DNA of 64,000 nt from Desulfonema magnum (lineage in GTDB: Bacteria > Desulfobacterota > Desulfobacteria > Desulfobacterales > 4be13). Positions 27,160 through 35,317 of this stretch are shown piece after piece. The notes beneath the pieces were generated by a model that saw only the letters and a program-made list of their open reading frames with translations, was not told the origin of the DNA and made no database searches. Numbering within the stretch: position 1 is the first letter of the stretch; every line of letters begins with the position of its first letter. The stretch is from the NCBI RefSeq assembly GCF_017377395.1, contig NZ_CP061800.1, forward strand, positions 1,426,001 to 1,490,000, read 5' to 3'. A program made the position numbers and the translations under genes.

Positions 27160-27237
27160 GATCGAAAAACGCCGGACCAGCCTCGTCCCCCACATTTTAC
27201 CTGTCGCAGTGATCTGTTCGGGAGTCAGTTCATTTTC
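27160..27237 (-). pseudogene. truncated second copy of the TPEQ-GKMWG segment
   Basis: Just after the stop of the next gene, in another frame, the minus strand reads ELTPEQITATGKMWG. This mirrors ELTPEQVTEMGKMWG inside that gene. The copy breaks off at a CGTTTTTCGATCTGCTG repeat head near 27155. It is a partial duplication, now out of frame. Confidence 0.45.
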
Positions 27238-28090
27238 TTTTCTTCTCTGTCTTTTTTTTAAGTTTACGCAGGTATTTTTCGATTTCCTCCGCAGAGAGAC
27301 CGGCCAGACGTTCTTCGGGTCTGAGACCGGCCAGACGTTCTTCGGGTCTGAGACCGGCCAGACGTTCTTCGGGGGACAGAGTGGAAAGGAAAACATCCCC
27401 CCACATTTTCCCCATCTCGGTGACCTGTTCGGGAGTCAGTTCGGTTTTCATTTCGTATCCTCCTTTTATAAACCAGTGATTCCACAAGCCTTGGAGGAAC
27501 CAAGCGAGCTTTGTGGAAAAACAACTCATATCATTCTGTTTTTTCAATGCGTTGAAAGCGGCCTGCTTCTCCTTTGCACGGCTTGCAAAGCATTTGACAT
27601 AGGCATTCTGCGGCTGATTTGAAAGCTCGTTCAGGTTCAGCAGAGGGACCGACGTCAGCAGAGGATTTTCACTTCGATACACACCGGCCTTGTCTGTCGG
27701 CAAATAGCCGAACCTGTCCAGCGTGATTTTTCTGACTGTTTTCGCACTGAGCAGAAACGTCTGTGCCTGATGATCTGTCAGACCTCTGGAGCGTTTGTAA
27801 AAAAAATCATACCCTATGGCTTGAAGGAACGAAGTCAGACTGACCGATTCAGTGTATTTGAATTCAAGAAGGATGTGTCCGGCGTTGCTGTCCCTCAGAC
27901 CGTCAGGCAGGCGTTTCAACTGCGCCTCTGACCATTTTGTCTGATATCTTCTTAACAGCAAAATATCTGCTTCCGGCGGATTTGCCATCACAGGAAATTC
28001 CGTATGAACCTCAATCCCCACCGGAACTAAAAGCACTTCAAGCAACTTGCCAAGCAGACGATGCCATCGGGTTTTTGGTGATTTTGCCAT
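27230..28090 (-). CDS. PD-(D/E)XK nuclease-like protein with RPEERLAGL repeats
   Basis: 286 residues. The N-terminal part has EADILLLRR and, about 45 residues later, HILLEFKYTES. An Asp followed by E-x-K is the core of PD-(D/E)XK/Rpn-type folds, so DNA or effector nuclease ancestry is possible. Near residue 205 the sequence YEMKTELTPEQ coincides with an AAAGGAGG site and an ATG in the DNA, so the last 80 or so residues may also be made alone. That tail has four tandem 9-residue units (PEERLAGLR) and a lysine-rich coiled end. Start ATG 28090 is chosen by alignment of the MAKSPKTRWHRLLGKLLEVL opening. Function unproven. Confidence 0.6.
   Translation of the reverse strand: MAKSPKTRWHRLLGKLLEVLLVPVGIEVHTEFPVMANPPEADILLLRRYQTKWSEAQLKRLPDGLRDSNAGHILLEFKYTESVSLTSFLQAIGYDFFYKRSRGLTDHQAQTFLLSAKTVRKITLDRFGYLPTDKAGVYRSENPLLTSVPLLNLNELSNQPQNAYVKCFASRAKEKQAAFNALKKQNDMSCFSTKLAWFLQGLWNHWFIKGGYEMKTELTPEQVTEMGKMWGDVFLSTLSPEERLAGLRPEERLAGLRPEERLAGLSAEEIEKYLRKLKKKTEKKRK
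27290..27378. repeat. 27-bp tandem repeat coding for RPEERLAGL
   Basis: Nearly identical 27-bp units (GACCGGCCAGACGTTCTTCGGGTCT in plus orientation) repeated three to four times inside the gene above. The identity at DNA level implies recent copy-number change. Confidence 0.85.
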
Positions 28091-28109
28091 GTATGAATCT
28101 GTTCGCACC

Positions 28110-28419
28110 TCATAAGTTTTCGAAATCCTTGTCAGTATCTGTATATTTTTATATTATGTGCTTTCTGAGGATTTGTCAAGCATCGCTGAAATTTATCCCT
28201 TACGAGGCCGGAACATCGTAACGAGATCAAATTTTCAAATTCGAAATCTTTAACAAACTATTTTCAGCAGATGGAAAACTTTAGGAAAAAGCCCTGGAAG
28301 GGCGATCTGCTGACTTTGACACCATAAAAAGAATCCCCCGGCGTTAAGAATCAGAGCTGTTGAAAATGACAATTTCTCCTGCTTTTCGGCACACGGTTTC
28401 TATTATGACTTTTCATTAT
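28110..28419. other. intergenic region with a CAGCAGATGGAAAACTTT / GATCTGCTG inverted repeat
   Basis: No gene seen. An inverted repeat at about 28263-28307 (arms CAGCAGAT and ATCTGCTG, with an inner GCCCTGGAAGGGC hairpin) belongs to the CAGYAGAT repeat-head family also found near 5.05, 14.93, 24.55, 27.16 and 37.7 kb. Confidence 0.5.
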
Positions 28420-29793
28420 GGAATCGGTATTAAATAACTTTCCCATTTTAATTTATTGGAATTGCACGATAATTCCATTTGGGTAAAATTTTGTCGAATA
28501 CAATTCGCATTTCTGATTTAAAAGTTTCAGCAACTTTTCGACCGGTTTCATAGACTTTATCAATAACATGGACAAAGACTTTTAAACCTTTTTTGGTATG
28601 TGTTTTGGCTATCAGATCAGTCACCACCTCCAAACTTGAAAAGATTACTCCCTGACACGCACGAGTAATATGAGGAAACAGGCGATGTTCGATCGGATTA
28701 AATTTGGAACAATAGGGCGGGTAATGAGCGATTCGGATTTCAATCCCGATTTCATCCGCCAGAATTTGTAAATCTTGTTTGAAAAGGTAATGTCGGGAAC
28801 TGTTGCTGCCGCCACCATCGCACAATATCAAAACTGACGTGGCATTTGGATATATTCGGCAACCGTAACCATACCACCAATGACGGAAACTGTCACAGGC
28901 AAATTCACTGGTATCATGACTTGTTCCCACCTGAACATACCCGATATTGAGTCGCAGGTCATAAAAACAATGCGGAATTATGACACCTTCGGCAAAACTT
29001 GTAAAATCATGATCGAAAACTTGCAATTCCTCCAGCGTATATAGTCGGCCTTTCCTGTAAAAATTTCCAAGATATTCTTTTTTCTTGGTATCCATGCTGA
29101 TAACGGGATTACCGGCCTTCCGGTATTCTGATCTGAGTTTCAAAATATTGTCAAACTGAGCGTCGCGATCTGGTACGTTTTTTTTCATAGGTTTGCGTTT
29201 CTGAGCTTTACGCAACCGATAGTCATGCTTTTTGAGCAATTGACGGACAATGTTACGACTCACTTTTACTCCGTATTTTTTTTCCAGAGCCTCCGCGATT
29301 TCCCACTCCCTCAGATTTGTCCATCGTACCTTTTCATCCATCGGATCTCCTGCTGTATGCTCACGCACCACATTCAAAAACTGCTCGTCTATTTCAGGGT
29401 GCTCAGTCAGATACTGTTTGCGTCCGCCACCTTTTTTACGTATTTCAGAAGATTCAGCAGGAGATTTTCCAATTTGTTTTGCTACGATGTGTCCGGGCAG
29501 GCCGCTTACTTCGATCGCTCCTTTGCGCACAGTCCGCCTGCTGCAACCCAAGACTTTGGCAATATAATTTTGTCCGCCATGTCCCAATTTCAAAGCTTCA
29601 ATACCGGCATATCGCCGGCGGTCTTTTTCATTCAGACTCTCATAGTATCGCCGCATGATTTCTTCTACTTCTAAGGAATAGGGTTGCATAATAATCTCCT
29701 TTTGATAAAGTGATTTTGAAATACACTTTACAGGATTACGCAATTTTTTAACATATAAAAATCAAAATGGGCATATTATTTCATGCTCATTCC
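28420..29793. mobile_element. ISAzo13-type insertion sequence
   Basis: About 1374 bp with one transposase gene. Imperfect terminal inverted repeats of about 38 bp begin GGAATCGGTATTAAATAA on the left and, on the other strand, GGAATGAGCATGAAATAA on the right; both continue CCCATTTT-ATTT. A TAT trinucleotide flanks each end and may be the target duplication. The right end coincides with the stop codon of the small membrane protein gene at 29793-29999. Confidence 0.75.
28448..29689 (-). CDS. ISAzo13-family transposase
   Basis: 413 residues. The N-terminal helix-turn-helix region (YIAKVLGCSRRTVRKGAIEV) is followed by the RNase-H-like core. The catalytic Asp is in VISMDTKKKEYLGNFY, the second in SVLILCDGGGSNSSRHYLF and the Glu in YCSKFNPIEHRLFPH. 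Start ATG 29689 is set by an AAAGGAGAT site. The frame is intact, so the element may be active. Confidence 0.88.
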   Translation of the reverse strand: MQPYSLEVEEIMRRYYESLNEKDRRRYAGIEALKLGHGGQNYIAKVLGCSRRTVRKGAIEVSGLPGHIVAKQIGKSPAESSEIRKKGGGRKQYLTEHPEIDEQFLNVVREHTAGDPMDEKVRWTNLREWEIAEALEKKYGVKVSRNIVRQLLKKHDYRLRKAQKRKPMKKNVPDRDAQFDNILKLRSEYRKAGNPVISMDTKKKEYLGNFYRKGRLYTLEELQVFDHDFTSFAEGVIIPHCFYDLRLNIGYVQVGTSHDTSEFACDSFRHWWYGYGCRIYPNATSVLILCDGGGSNSSRHYLFKQDLQILADEIGIEIRIAHYPPYCSKFNPIEHRLFPHITRACQGVIFSSLEVVTDLIAKTHTKKGLKVFVHVIDKVYETGRKVAETFKSEMRIVFDKILPKWNYRAIPIN

Positions 29794-29999
29794 TATGTTT
29801 CAGATTTCTGCCCTTTTCGGTACCCGAAAACAATATAGATGATCACCCCGATGAACGGCAGCGAGGCTGCGACAAATCCCCAAAGGAGTTTTTTTTCAAA
29901 CTTTCCAAAATCTTTCTTGGCAATATCTAAGATGGCCCAGCACGTCATTAAAAAAAACAGAACGCCAATGCCTATGATCGTGATCGTGACTGTGTTCAT
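29793..29999 (-). CDS. PLDc_N-domain small membrane protein
   Basis: 68 residues with two transmembrane helices: VTITIIGIGVLFFLMTCWAI and the segment LLWGFVAASLPFIGVIIYIV ending FGYR. The pattern W-x-I-x-DI-x(n)-K-LLW-x(n)-P-IG-IIY--FG is that of the PLDc_N (phospholipase D N-terminal) domain, here as a stand-alone protein. Its role is unknown. Its ATG overlaps the transglycosylase stop by 4 bp, so it is translationally coupled to it. An insertion sequence abuts its stop codon. Confidence 0.75.
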   Translation of the reverse strand: MNTVTITIIGIGVLFFLMTCWAILDIAKKDFGKFEKKLLWGFVAASLPFIGVIIYIVFGYRKGQKSET

Positions 30000-30892
30000 G
30001 ACTGACCTTTCAACAGTTCGGCAATTTTTAAAATTGTATTTACATAATATTGACTATGATTATATTCATAGACGACCTCATACGCTTTTTTGCTGTCAAT
30101 TCCGGGATACCAGCCATAGTAATTCAGATAGCTGGCAATGCTCATAATGGCATCTGCATGGTTAAAAAGGTTAATGCGTCCGTCATTGTTTCCGTCTCTG
30201 GCAAGCGTAAGAATATTGCTTGGCATAAACTGACAGATTCCCATGGCTCCCGCATATGAGCCGTAAATATCCAAAGGATTGATTTTTTCTCCGGCAGTGT
30301 ATTTCAGGAAAGCCTTTAGCTCGTCATAAGCCCATCCTGACTTTTTTTCCGCCTTTTTTTCAAAATCTTCATTTGTGAGATGGGTCGAATTTGAAATTTT
30401 TTTCCATAATATCGCTTTAACTTTGGGAGATTCCAACGCTGCCATGGTTGAAAGAATGTTAAATACAGAGCTTTTTCCTGTATATGTTCCCAGCCTGGTT
30501 TCAACCAGCATGATGGCCGTAATAATTCTCCTGTTCACCCCGTAAGCCTTTTCAGCCGCGGTCAGATCCGTCTTATGGATTTTCATATATCTCCGAGCTT
30601 TTCTGATGGGAGACTTTTTTAGAAACTGGCCATAATTTAATTTGCTTTCGCTATGGACAAAATACGAGGAAACACCTTTGGTATTGAAACTTACCCGGGG
30701 TTCACTATAAAGTTTTTTTATTCTGGCTTTGTCAAAGCCGTCGCTTATCAGCTTTGCCTGCAGGGATTTAAAATAATAATCATTTTTATTATCTGCTGAT
30801 GCAGCCACCTGAACTCGTGAACAAGAAATAAAAATCAGTAAACAGCTAAAAAAAATGATCGGCTCAATCCAAAGTTGTCTGATATGTAACAT
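29996..30892 (-). CDS. MltB-type lytic murein transglycosylase
   Basis: 298 residues from the chosen start. The N-terminus has a lipobox-like LLIFISCS, so it is probably an outer-membrane lipoprotein. The SLT_2/GH103 domain shows IITAIMLVETRLGTYTGK with the catalytic Glu, FNILSTMAAL, YAGAMGICQFMPSNIL and DGRINLFNHADAIMSIASYL. It cleaves glycan strands to form 1,6-anhydro-muramyl ends. A longer frame starts at 31012, but the ATG at 30892 after CGGAG gives the lipoprotein signal directly. The PLDc_N gene follows with a 4-bp overlap. Confidence 0.85.
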   Translation of the reverse strand: MLHIRQLWIEPIIFFSCLLIFISCSRVQVAASADNKNDYYFKSLQAKLISDGFDKARIKKLYSEPRVSFNTKGVSSYFVHSESKLNYGQFLKKSPIRKARRYMKIHKTDLTAAEKAYGVNRRIITAIMLVETRLGTYTGKSSVFNILSTMAALESPKVKAILWKKISNSTHLTNEDFEKKAEKKSGWAYDELKAFLKYTAGEKINPLDIYGSYAGAMGICQFMPSNILTLARDGNNDGRINLFNHADAIMSIASYLNYYGWYPGIDSKKAYEVVYEYNHSQYYVNTILKIAELLKGQS

Positions 30893-31047
30893 TTTTAATA
30901 GACTCCGTTTTATAGGTCTTTGGGGAAATATGCTGTCCCATGGGCTGAAATTATTTTTCAGCTTTGCTTGATACCAATTAAATGACATGTTAAGGATGTG
31001 TTTGTCAAACAATAACGAAATTTAAACCATCAGGTCATCTGATCTTA

Positions 31048-32418
31048 ATGAAAAAAGATTTAAAAACAATTTTTAGCTGTCAGACATGCGGGTATCAGAC
31101 CGCCAAATGGCTGGGAAAATGTCCTGACTGCGGCAGGTGGGACACTTTTGTGGAAGAGACCCGGGCACCAAAATCGTCTAAAGGAAACATGCGAGGCGCA
31201 TCTTCCCTCAGAACAAAACCGGTTCCCATAGATTCCATTAAGCTTGATCATGAAGAACGTATCCTGACCGGTATCAAAGAATTTGACCGGGTTCTGGGAG
31301 GGGGGCTGGTTTCCGGGACCCTTGTCCTGATCGGGGGAGATCCGGGAATCGGCAAATCCACGCTCATGCTTCAGGCGCTTTACGGCCTTGCCATGGGCGG
31401 ATATAAAGTGCTTTATGTTTCCGGGGAGGAATCCATCCGGCAGATACGGCTGAGAAGTAACCGTCTGGGCACGTTGTCCCCGGATATGCTGGTGGTTTCG
31501 GAAGTGGATATGGAACTCATCCTGTCCATGGCTGACGATGTGAAACCGGATGTTCTGGTCATTGATTCCATCCAGACCATGTTCAACGGTGATCTGTCTT
31601 CCGCTCCCGGCAGCGTGAGCCAGGTTCGGGAATCTGCCATGCGGCTGATGCTCATGGCAAAAAAAACAAATATTTCCACTTTTTTGGTGGGACATGTTAC
31701 AAAAGAAGGTGCCATTGCCGGGCCAAGACTTTTGGAGCATATGGTGGATACAGTGCTTTATTTTGAGGGAGACCGGAGCCATGTGTTCAGAATCCTCAGG
31801 GCTGTAAAAAACCGGTTCGGATCAACCAATGAAATCGGGGTGTTTGAAATGAAGGAAAAAGGGCTGGAAGAGGTGGTGAATCCGTCCGCGGTTTTTCTTT
31901 CCGAACGTCCTTCCAGCGCCCCGGGTTCCGTTGTCACCGCAAGCATGGAAGGAACACGGCCCATTCTGGTTGAACTCCAGGCCCTTGCCAGCAGCACGAA
32001 TTTCGGGACACCTCGCAGAACAATCCTGGGGCTTGATCATAACCGGGTGGCGCTGCTTGCTGCTGTCATGGAAAAAAAATTGGGAATGCACCTTATGGGC
32101 CATGATATCTTTATGAATGTCGCGGGAGGCGTCAAGGTGGATGAGCCTGCTGTTGACATGGGAATTGTTTCTGCGATTGCGTCCAGCTTTTTGGACCGGC
32201 CAATCCGGGATAACAATGTCATACTGGGTGAAGTCGGTCTGACAGGTGAAGTCAGAGCCATTGCCCATGTTGAGACCCGGGTGGCTGAAGTGAAAAAAAT
32301 GGGATTTACAAAATGTTTCATACCGGCAAGCAACCTGAAGCGTATGACAGGAATAAAAGACGGCATCGAAGTTGTGGGGATTAAAACGGTGTCAGAAGCA
32401 ATAGAGGAGTTGTTCTGA
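31048..32418 (+). CDS. radA: DNA repair protein RadA (Sms)
   Basis: 456 residues, family length. The N-terminal zinc finger is CQTCGYQTAKWLGKCPDCG. The ATPase core has GGDPGIGKSTLM (Walker A), VLVIDSIQTM (Walker B) and the RadA signature KNRFGSTNE. The C-terminal Lon-protease-like domain has HLMGHDIFMNVAGGVKVDEP, without a catalytic Ser-Lys dyad expected to be active. RadA is a hexameric helicase that drives branch migration in RecA-mediated recombination. It is divergent from the transglycosylase gene; the gap is only 155 bp. Confidence 0.96.
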   Translation: MKKDLKTIFSCQTCGYQTAKWLGKCPDCGRWDTFVEETRAPKSSKGNMRGASSLRTKPVPIDSIKLDHEERILTGIKEFDRVLGGGLVSGTLVLIGGDPGIGKSTLMLQALYGLAMGGYKVLYVSGEESIRQIRLRSNRLGTLSPDMLVVSEVDMELILSMADDVKPDVLVIDSIQTMFNGDLSSAPGSVSQVRESAMRLMLMAKKTNISTFLVGHVTKEGAIAGPRLLEHMVDTVLYFEGDRSHVFRILRAVKNRFGSTNEIGVFEMKEKGLEEVVNPSAVFLSERPSSAPGSVVTASMEGTRPILVELQALASSTNFGTPRRTILGLDHNRVALLAAVMEKKLGMHLMGHDIFMNVAGGVKVDEPAVDMGIVSAIASSFLDRPIRDNNVILGEVGLTGEVRAIAHVETRVAEVKKMGFTKCFIPASNLKRMTGIKDGIEVVGIKTVSEAIEELF

Positions 32419-32425
32419 GGCGTAC

Positions 32426-32484
32426 CAGTTCGTAGTTCCGCCTTTAGGCGGTGTCACACCGCCTAAAGGCGGAACTACGAACTG
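32426..32484. repeat. 59-bp perfect palindrome after radA
   Basis: CAGTTCGTAGTTCCGCCTTT with its exact reverse complement, including an inner AGGCGGTGTCACACCGCCT. Followed by TATGTTTTTTT, so it may double as the radA terminator. A related GAAGTTCCGCC...GGCGG element lies near 34.13 kb. Confidence 0.85.
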
Positions 32485-32621
32485 TATGTTTTTTTCCGAA
32501 AATCACCCAAGTCAGCCAGCCCCGGAGGGACCGCTGAAAACAGTCCGGCAATTCATTGCCAAGATGGGTGATATGCTCAATGAATTAACTTGAAAACCAT
32601 TTAATCATATGAAATATAAAA

Positions 32622-33218
32622 ATGTCAAAACGTAACCAGTGGGAAGATCATTATTCACGTAAGGCAAAAAAAGAAAAATTTCCTGCAAGGTCTGTTTATA
32701 AACTTCAGGAAATTCAGCGCAGAAACAATCTCATCAGAAAAGGAGACAAGGTTCTTGATCTGGGGTGTTTTCCCGGATCATGGCTTTTGTATGCGGCAGA
32801 AGTCACAGGAAAAAAGGGAGAAGTCGTGGGCATTGATCTGAAGCCTGTCTCGGTTCAGGTTCCGGCCCATGTCAGCGTTTACACCGGTGATGCACTTTCC
32901 GAGGAGATTCAGTCTGTTATCGGAAATAATTTCAATGTGGTGATGAGCGACATGGCTCCGGCGACAACAGGAATTAAGCATGTGGATACAGCCAGGTCTT
33001 TTAACCTTTGTGAAGCAGCGCTCTCCATTGCCCAAAACGTACTGAGACCGGGCGGTTCCTTTGTCTGCAAGATTTTTCAGGGAGACGGATTTAAGGAGTT
33101 TTCAGATTCGGTAAAAGCAGCTTTTAAAAAACACAAAATTTTTAAACCTCAGAGCAGCCGAAAGGCGAGCAAAGAAATCTACATTATAGGGATTGGAAAA
33201 CTTAGAGATGAAACTTGA
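32622..33218 (+). CDS. rlmE: 23S rRNA (uridine-2'-O)-methyltransferase RlmE (FtsJ/RrmJ)
   Basis: 198 residues. The K-D-K-E catalytic tetrad of RrmJ is seen: Lys in ARSVYKLQEI, Asp in VVMSDMAP, Lys in FVCKIFQG and Glu in KASKEIYIIG. The SAM-binding motif is KVLDLGCFPGSWLLYA with GIDLKPV. It methylates U2552 of 23S rRNA in the A-loop during 50S maturation. No FtsH gene follows, unlike in E. coli; a YebC-family gene lies downstream. Confidence 0.93.
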   Translation: MSKRNQWEDHYSRKAKKEKFPARSVYKLQEIQRRNNLIRKGDKVLDLGCFPGSWLLYAAEVTGKKGEVVGIDLKPVSVQVPAHVSVYTGDALSEEIQSVIGNNFNVVMSDMAPATTGIKHVDTARSFNLCEAALSIAQNVLRPGGSFVCKIFQGDGFKEFSDSVKAAFKKHKIFKPQSSRKASKEIYIIGIGKLRDET

Positions 33219-33261
33219 AACTCGGAACAGTGACTTAGGCGTATATGGAAAAACGCCGAAT

Positions 33262-33314
33262 TTCAAGTTTCAAGTTTCGAGTTTCAAGTTTTAAGTTTCA
33301 AGTTTCAAGTTTTG
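33262..33314. repeat. TTTCAAG heptanucleotide repeat
   Basis: About seven units of TTTCAAG (with TTTCGAG and TTTTAAG variants) before the yebC gene. A shorter copy is at 12822-12842. Confidence 0.85.
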
Positions 33315-33334
33315 ATTTACAAAGGAGAAAAATT

Positions 33335-34084
33335 ATGTCAGGTCATAGCAAATGGTCAACTATAAAACATAAAAAGGGCGCGGCAGATGCCAAACGGGGC
33401 AAGATTTTCACCAAACTCATCAAAGAAATTACGGTTGCGGCACGCATGGGCGGCAGCGGTGACATCAACACAAATCCGAGGCTGAGAACCGCGGTTCTGG
33501 CGGCAAAGGCTGAAAATATGCCCAAAGATAATATTGAACGGGCCATTAAAAAAGGAACTGGCGAGCTTGAGGGCGTGAATTACGAAGAAAGCACTTATGA
33601 AGGATATGGTCCCGGAGGCGCTGCAATTTTTCTTGAATCTCTTACTGACAATAAAAACCGGGCAGTTGCGGATATTCGCCATATTTTTAATAAAAGAGGG
33701 GGGAACCTCGGGGAAAACGGGTGTGTGGCCTGGATGTTCGATAAGAAGGGCTATATCAATATTGAAAAAAAAGCAGTTGAAGAAGATGCGCTCATGGAAA
33801 CTGCCATTGACGCGGGAGCAGAAGATGTTCGGGAGGATGGGGAAAATTTTGAAGTCATCACCGCTCCCGAAGACTTTGAAGCTGTGAAGGAAGCAATTGA
33901 CAATGCCTCCATTCCTTATCTTGAAGCAGAAGTAACCATGCTTCCACAGACCGTCACAAATCTTGAAGGCAAAGAAGCCGAGCAGATGATTCGGCTGATG
34001 GAAGCCCTTGATGACTGCGAAGATGTGCAGAAAGTCTATACCAATGCCGACATTCCCGAAGATATTGTCAACAGCATGAACTGA
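33335..34084 (+). CDS. YebC/PmpR-family protein
   Basis: 249 residues, the standard length. The family opening [20 protein letters not shown] is followed by [39 protein letters not shown] and [21 protein letters not shown]. Members bind DNA as transcriptional regulators or act on ribosomes stalled at proline-rich sequence; which applies here is not known. AAAGGAG 7 bases upstream fixes the start; the longer frame upstream reads through the TTTCAAG microsatellite and is not coding. Confidence 0.93.
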   Translation: MSGHSKWSTIKHKKGAADAKRGKIFTKLIKEITVAARMGGSGDINTNPRLRTAVLAAKAENMPKDNIERAIKKGTGELEGVNYEESTYEGYGPGGAAIFLESLTDNKNRAVADIRHIFNKRGGNLGENGCVAWMFDKKGYINIEKKAVEEDALMETAIDAGAEDVREDGENFEVITAPEDFEAVKEAIDNASIPYLEAEVTMLPQTVTNLEGKEAEQMIRLMEALDDCEDVQKVYTNADIPEDIVNSMN

Positions 34085-34124
34085 CAGAATATTATCGTTT
34101 TTCAGATAAACAGTCACGAGATGA

Positions 34125-34322
34125 AAGAAGTCCGAAGTTCCGCCCCCAGGCGGTCTGCCTTGTCAGTCATGCATCTGATTTCAGGGAGACCGCCTGAGGG
34201 CAGCACTTCGAATTTTTTCAACCTGTGCGGTTCAATTTTTGCAGGGTGGGTGGAGCGAAGCGCAACCCACCGTTTACTCTGAATTTCGGTGGGTTCCGCT
34301 TCGCTCCACCCACCCTACAGCT
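34125..34322. repeat. two palindromic elements after yebC
   Basis: The first (about 34130-34210) has GAAGTTCCGCCCCCAGGCGG against ACCGCCTGAGGGCAGCACTTC. The second (about 34241-34319) has GGGTGGGTGGAGCGAAGCG and its complement, with inner AACCCACC/GGTGGGTT arms. The second is near identical to 61820-61885. The rest of the gap to 34490 shows no gene. Confidence 0.75.
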
Positions 34323-34489
34323 ACTGACATTTTATGAGAAAGCCGCGGACCAGGCTTGGCCGGGGATCAGTCTCATATCGTTCCTGCCAAGCAGTTACTT
34401 TGTTTCAGATATTCTTCTCGTCATGTCAAATACTCAGTGTCTTTTTAGTCCTCAGATTGGTAAGAGGTCTTAGAAATTTTAACAGAGGT

Positions 34490-34705
34490 TCAACTTTCTG
34501 ATTTGGTCTTATTCATGGGGGTGGGAATGAATACGGTATTCGGGTAAAAGGTTTCCGTAAGGCGTAGCATAAAACACTCACTTTCATCTTCCTCACTCGT
34601 TTTCCATCTTTTTCCCGGTTGCCAGACAGTAACTAAAAATCCGCCCGGCACCTCAATGATTTCACAACCATCTTTGCCAAAATGTTTCTGAAGCTGTTCT
34701 TTCAT
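34490..34705 (-). CDS. hypothetical small protein
   Basis: 71 residues, soluble, mixed charge: opening MKEQLQKHFGKDGCEIIEVP, then GGFLVTVWQPGKRW and an acidic stretch. No family recognised. An AGAGG lies about 10 bases before the ATG. The beta-rich middle and plausible ribosome-binding site make it a credible gene, but evidence is thin. Confidence 0.45.
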   Translation of the reverse strand: MKEQLQKHFGKDGCEIIEVPGGFLVTVWQPGKRWKTSEEDESECFMLRLTETFYPNTVFIPTPMNKTKSES

Positions 34706-34825
34706 ATTTTTTTTACCTCTGTGTGATTATCCGGTTCGCTACCCATCATTCGGACCAGTCTGAGATGCCCAATTATCATAAAGCAGCTCTTGTCTCAGCC
34801 TGACGCAACTTTCTGACAGAGCAGT

Positions 34826-35026
34826 TTATTCGTCTTCATTGTTCTGAATTTCTCCGCCGCATTCGGGGCAACAAGATGAGACCGCCTGGGGATACAGCGT
34901 GCCATAAAAATTAACTAAGCAGCGGATTGGCGGAAAATAGGGACTGTCATACTCAAATTCATCAAAGGCATCACGATAAAAGTATGTTACCGTGTATTTC
35001 ATCCGACATTTGGCACATATCATCAT
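34826..35026 (-). CDS. small zinc-ribbon-like protein
   Basis: 66 residues. CAKC near the N-terminus and CCPECGG near the C-terminus are two Cys pairs suited to a zinc ribbon, separated by an aromatic-rich segment (TYFYRDAFDEFEYDSPYFPP). The ATG at 35026 follows CGGAG by 9 bases and is preferred to the upstream ATG at 35080, whose extra residues lack a ribosome-binding site. Function unknown. Confidence 0.5.
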   Translation of the reverse strand: MMICAKCRMKYTVTYFYRDAFDEFEYDSPYFPPIRCLVNFYGTLYPQAVSSCCPECGGEIQNNEDE

Positions 35027-35174
35027 TTTTATGGCTCCGCAATTTTTTTGAAAAAAATGCCTTTGCCGGACAGACAGCATCCGGCAAAGGCTGACGCGCT
35101 AAATCCCTACAAAACAAGCTATTGTGTAAGCATATATTCTGTCTGAAATTTTGTCAAGTTCTTTTCATAAAGTG

Positions 35175-35300
35175 ATTTCAAGAGGATAGGAGCAGGATTG
35201 CAGGCCCGGCCAGGCCCCGCAAGGGCGGCATATTTGTAGGCGGCAGGATTGCAGACCCCGAGCGGCCAAGCCCTGTAAGGGCGGCATATTTGTAGCGGCT
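35175..35300. repeat. GGGCGGCATATTTGTAG repeats
   Basis: Two direct copies of CAGGATTGCAG-CCC...AAGGGCGGCATATTTGTAG. The same GGCGGCATATTTGTAG core appears as inverted copies at 41.06-41.15 kb. Confidence 0.7.
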
Positions 35301-35317
35301 ATTTCCGGAGGATAATT

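Noticed and set aside
27113..27622. 169-codon plus-strand frame with ETGQTFFGS repeats
   Set aside because: Antisense reading of the RPEERLAGL repeat gene.
32484..32621. Small gene between the radA palindrome and rlmE
   Set aside because: The sequence resembles a dispersed CAGCCCGGCAATTCATTGCC repeat also seen near 45.54 kb; no credible frame.
33356..34117. 253-codon minus-strand frame opposite yebC
   Set aside because: Entirely antisense to a well-conserved YebC-family gene.
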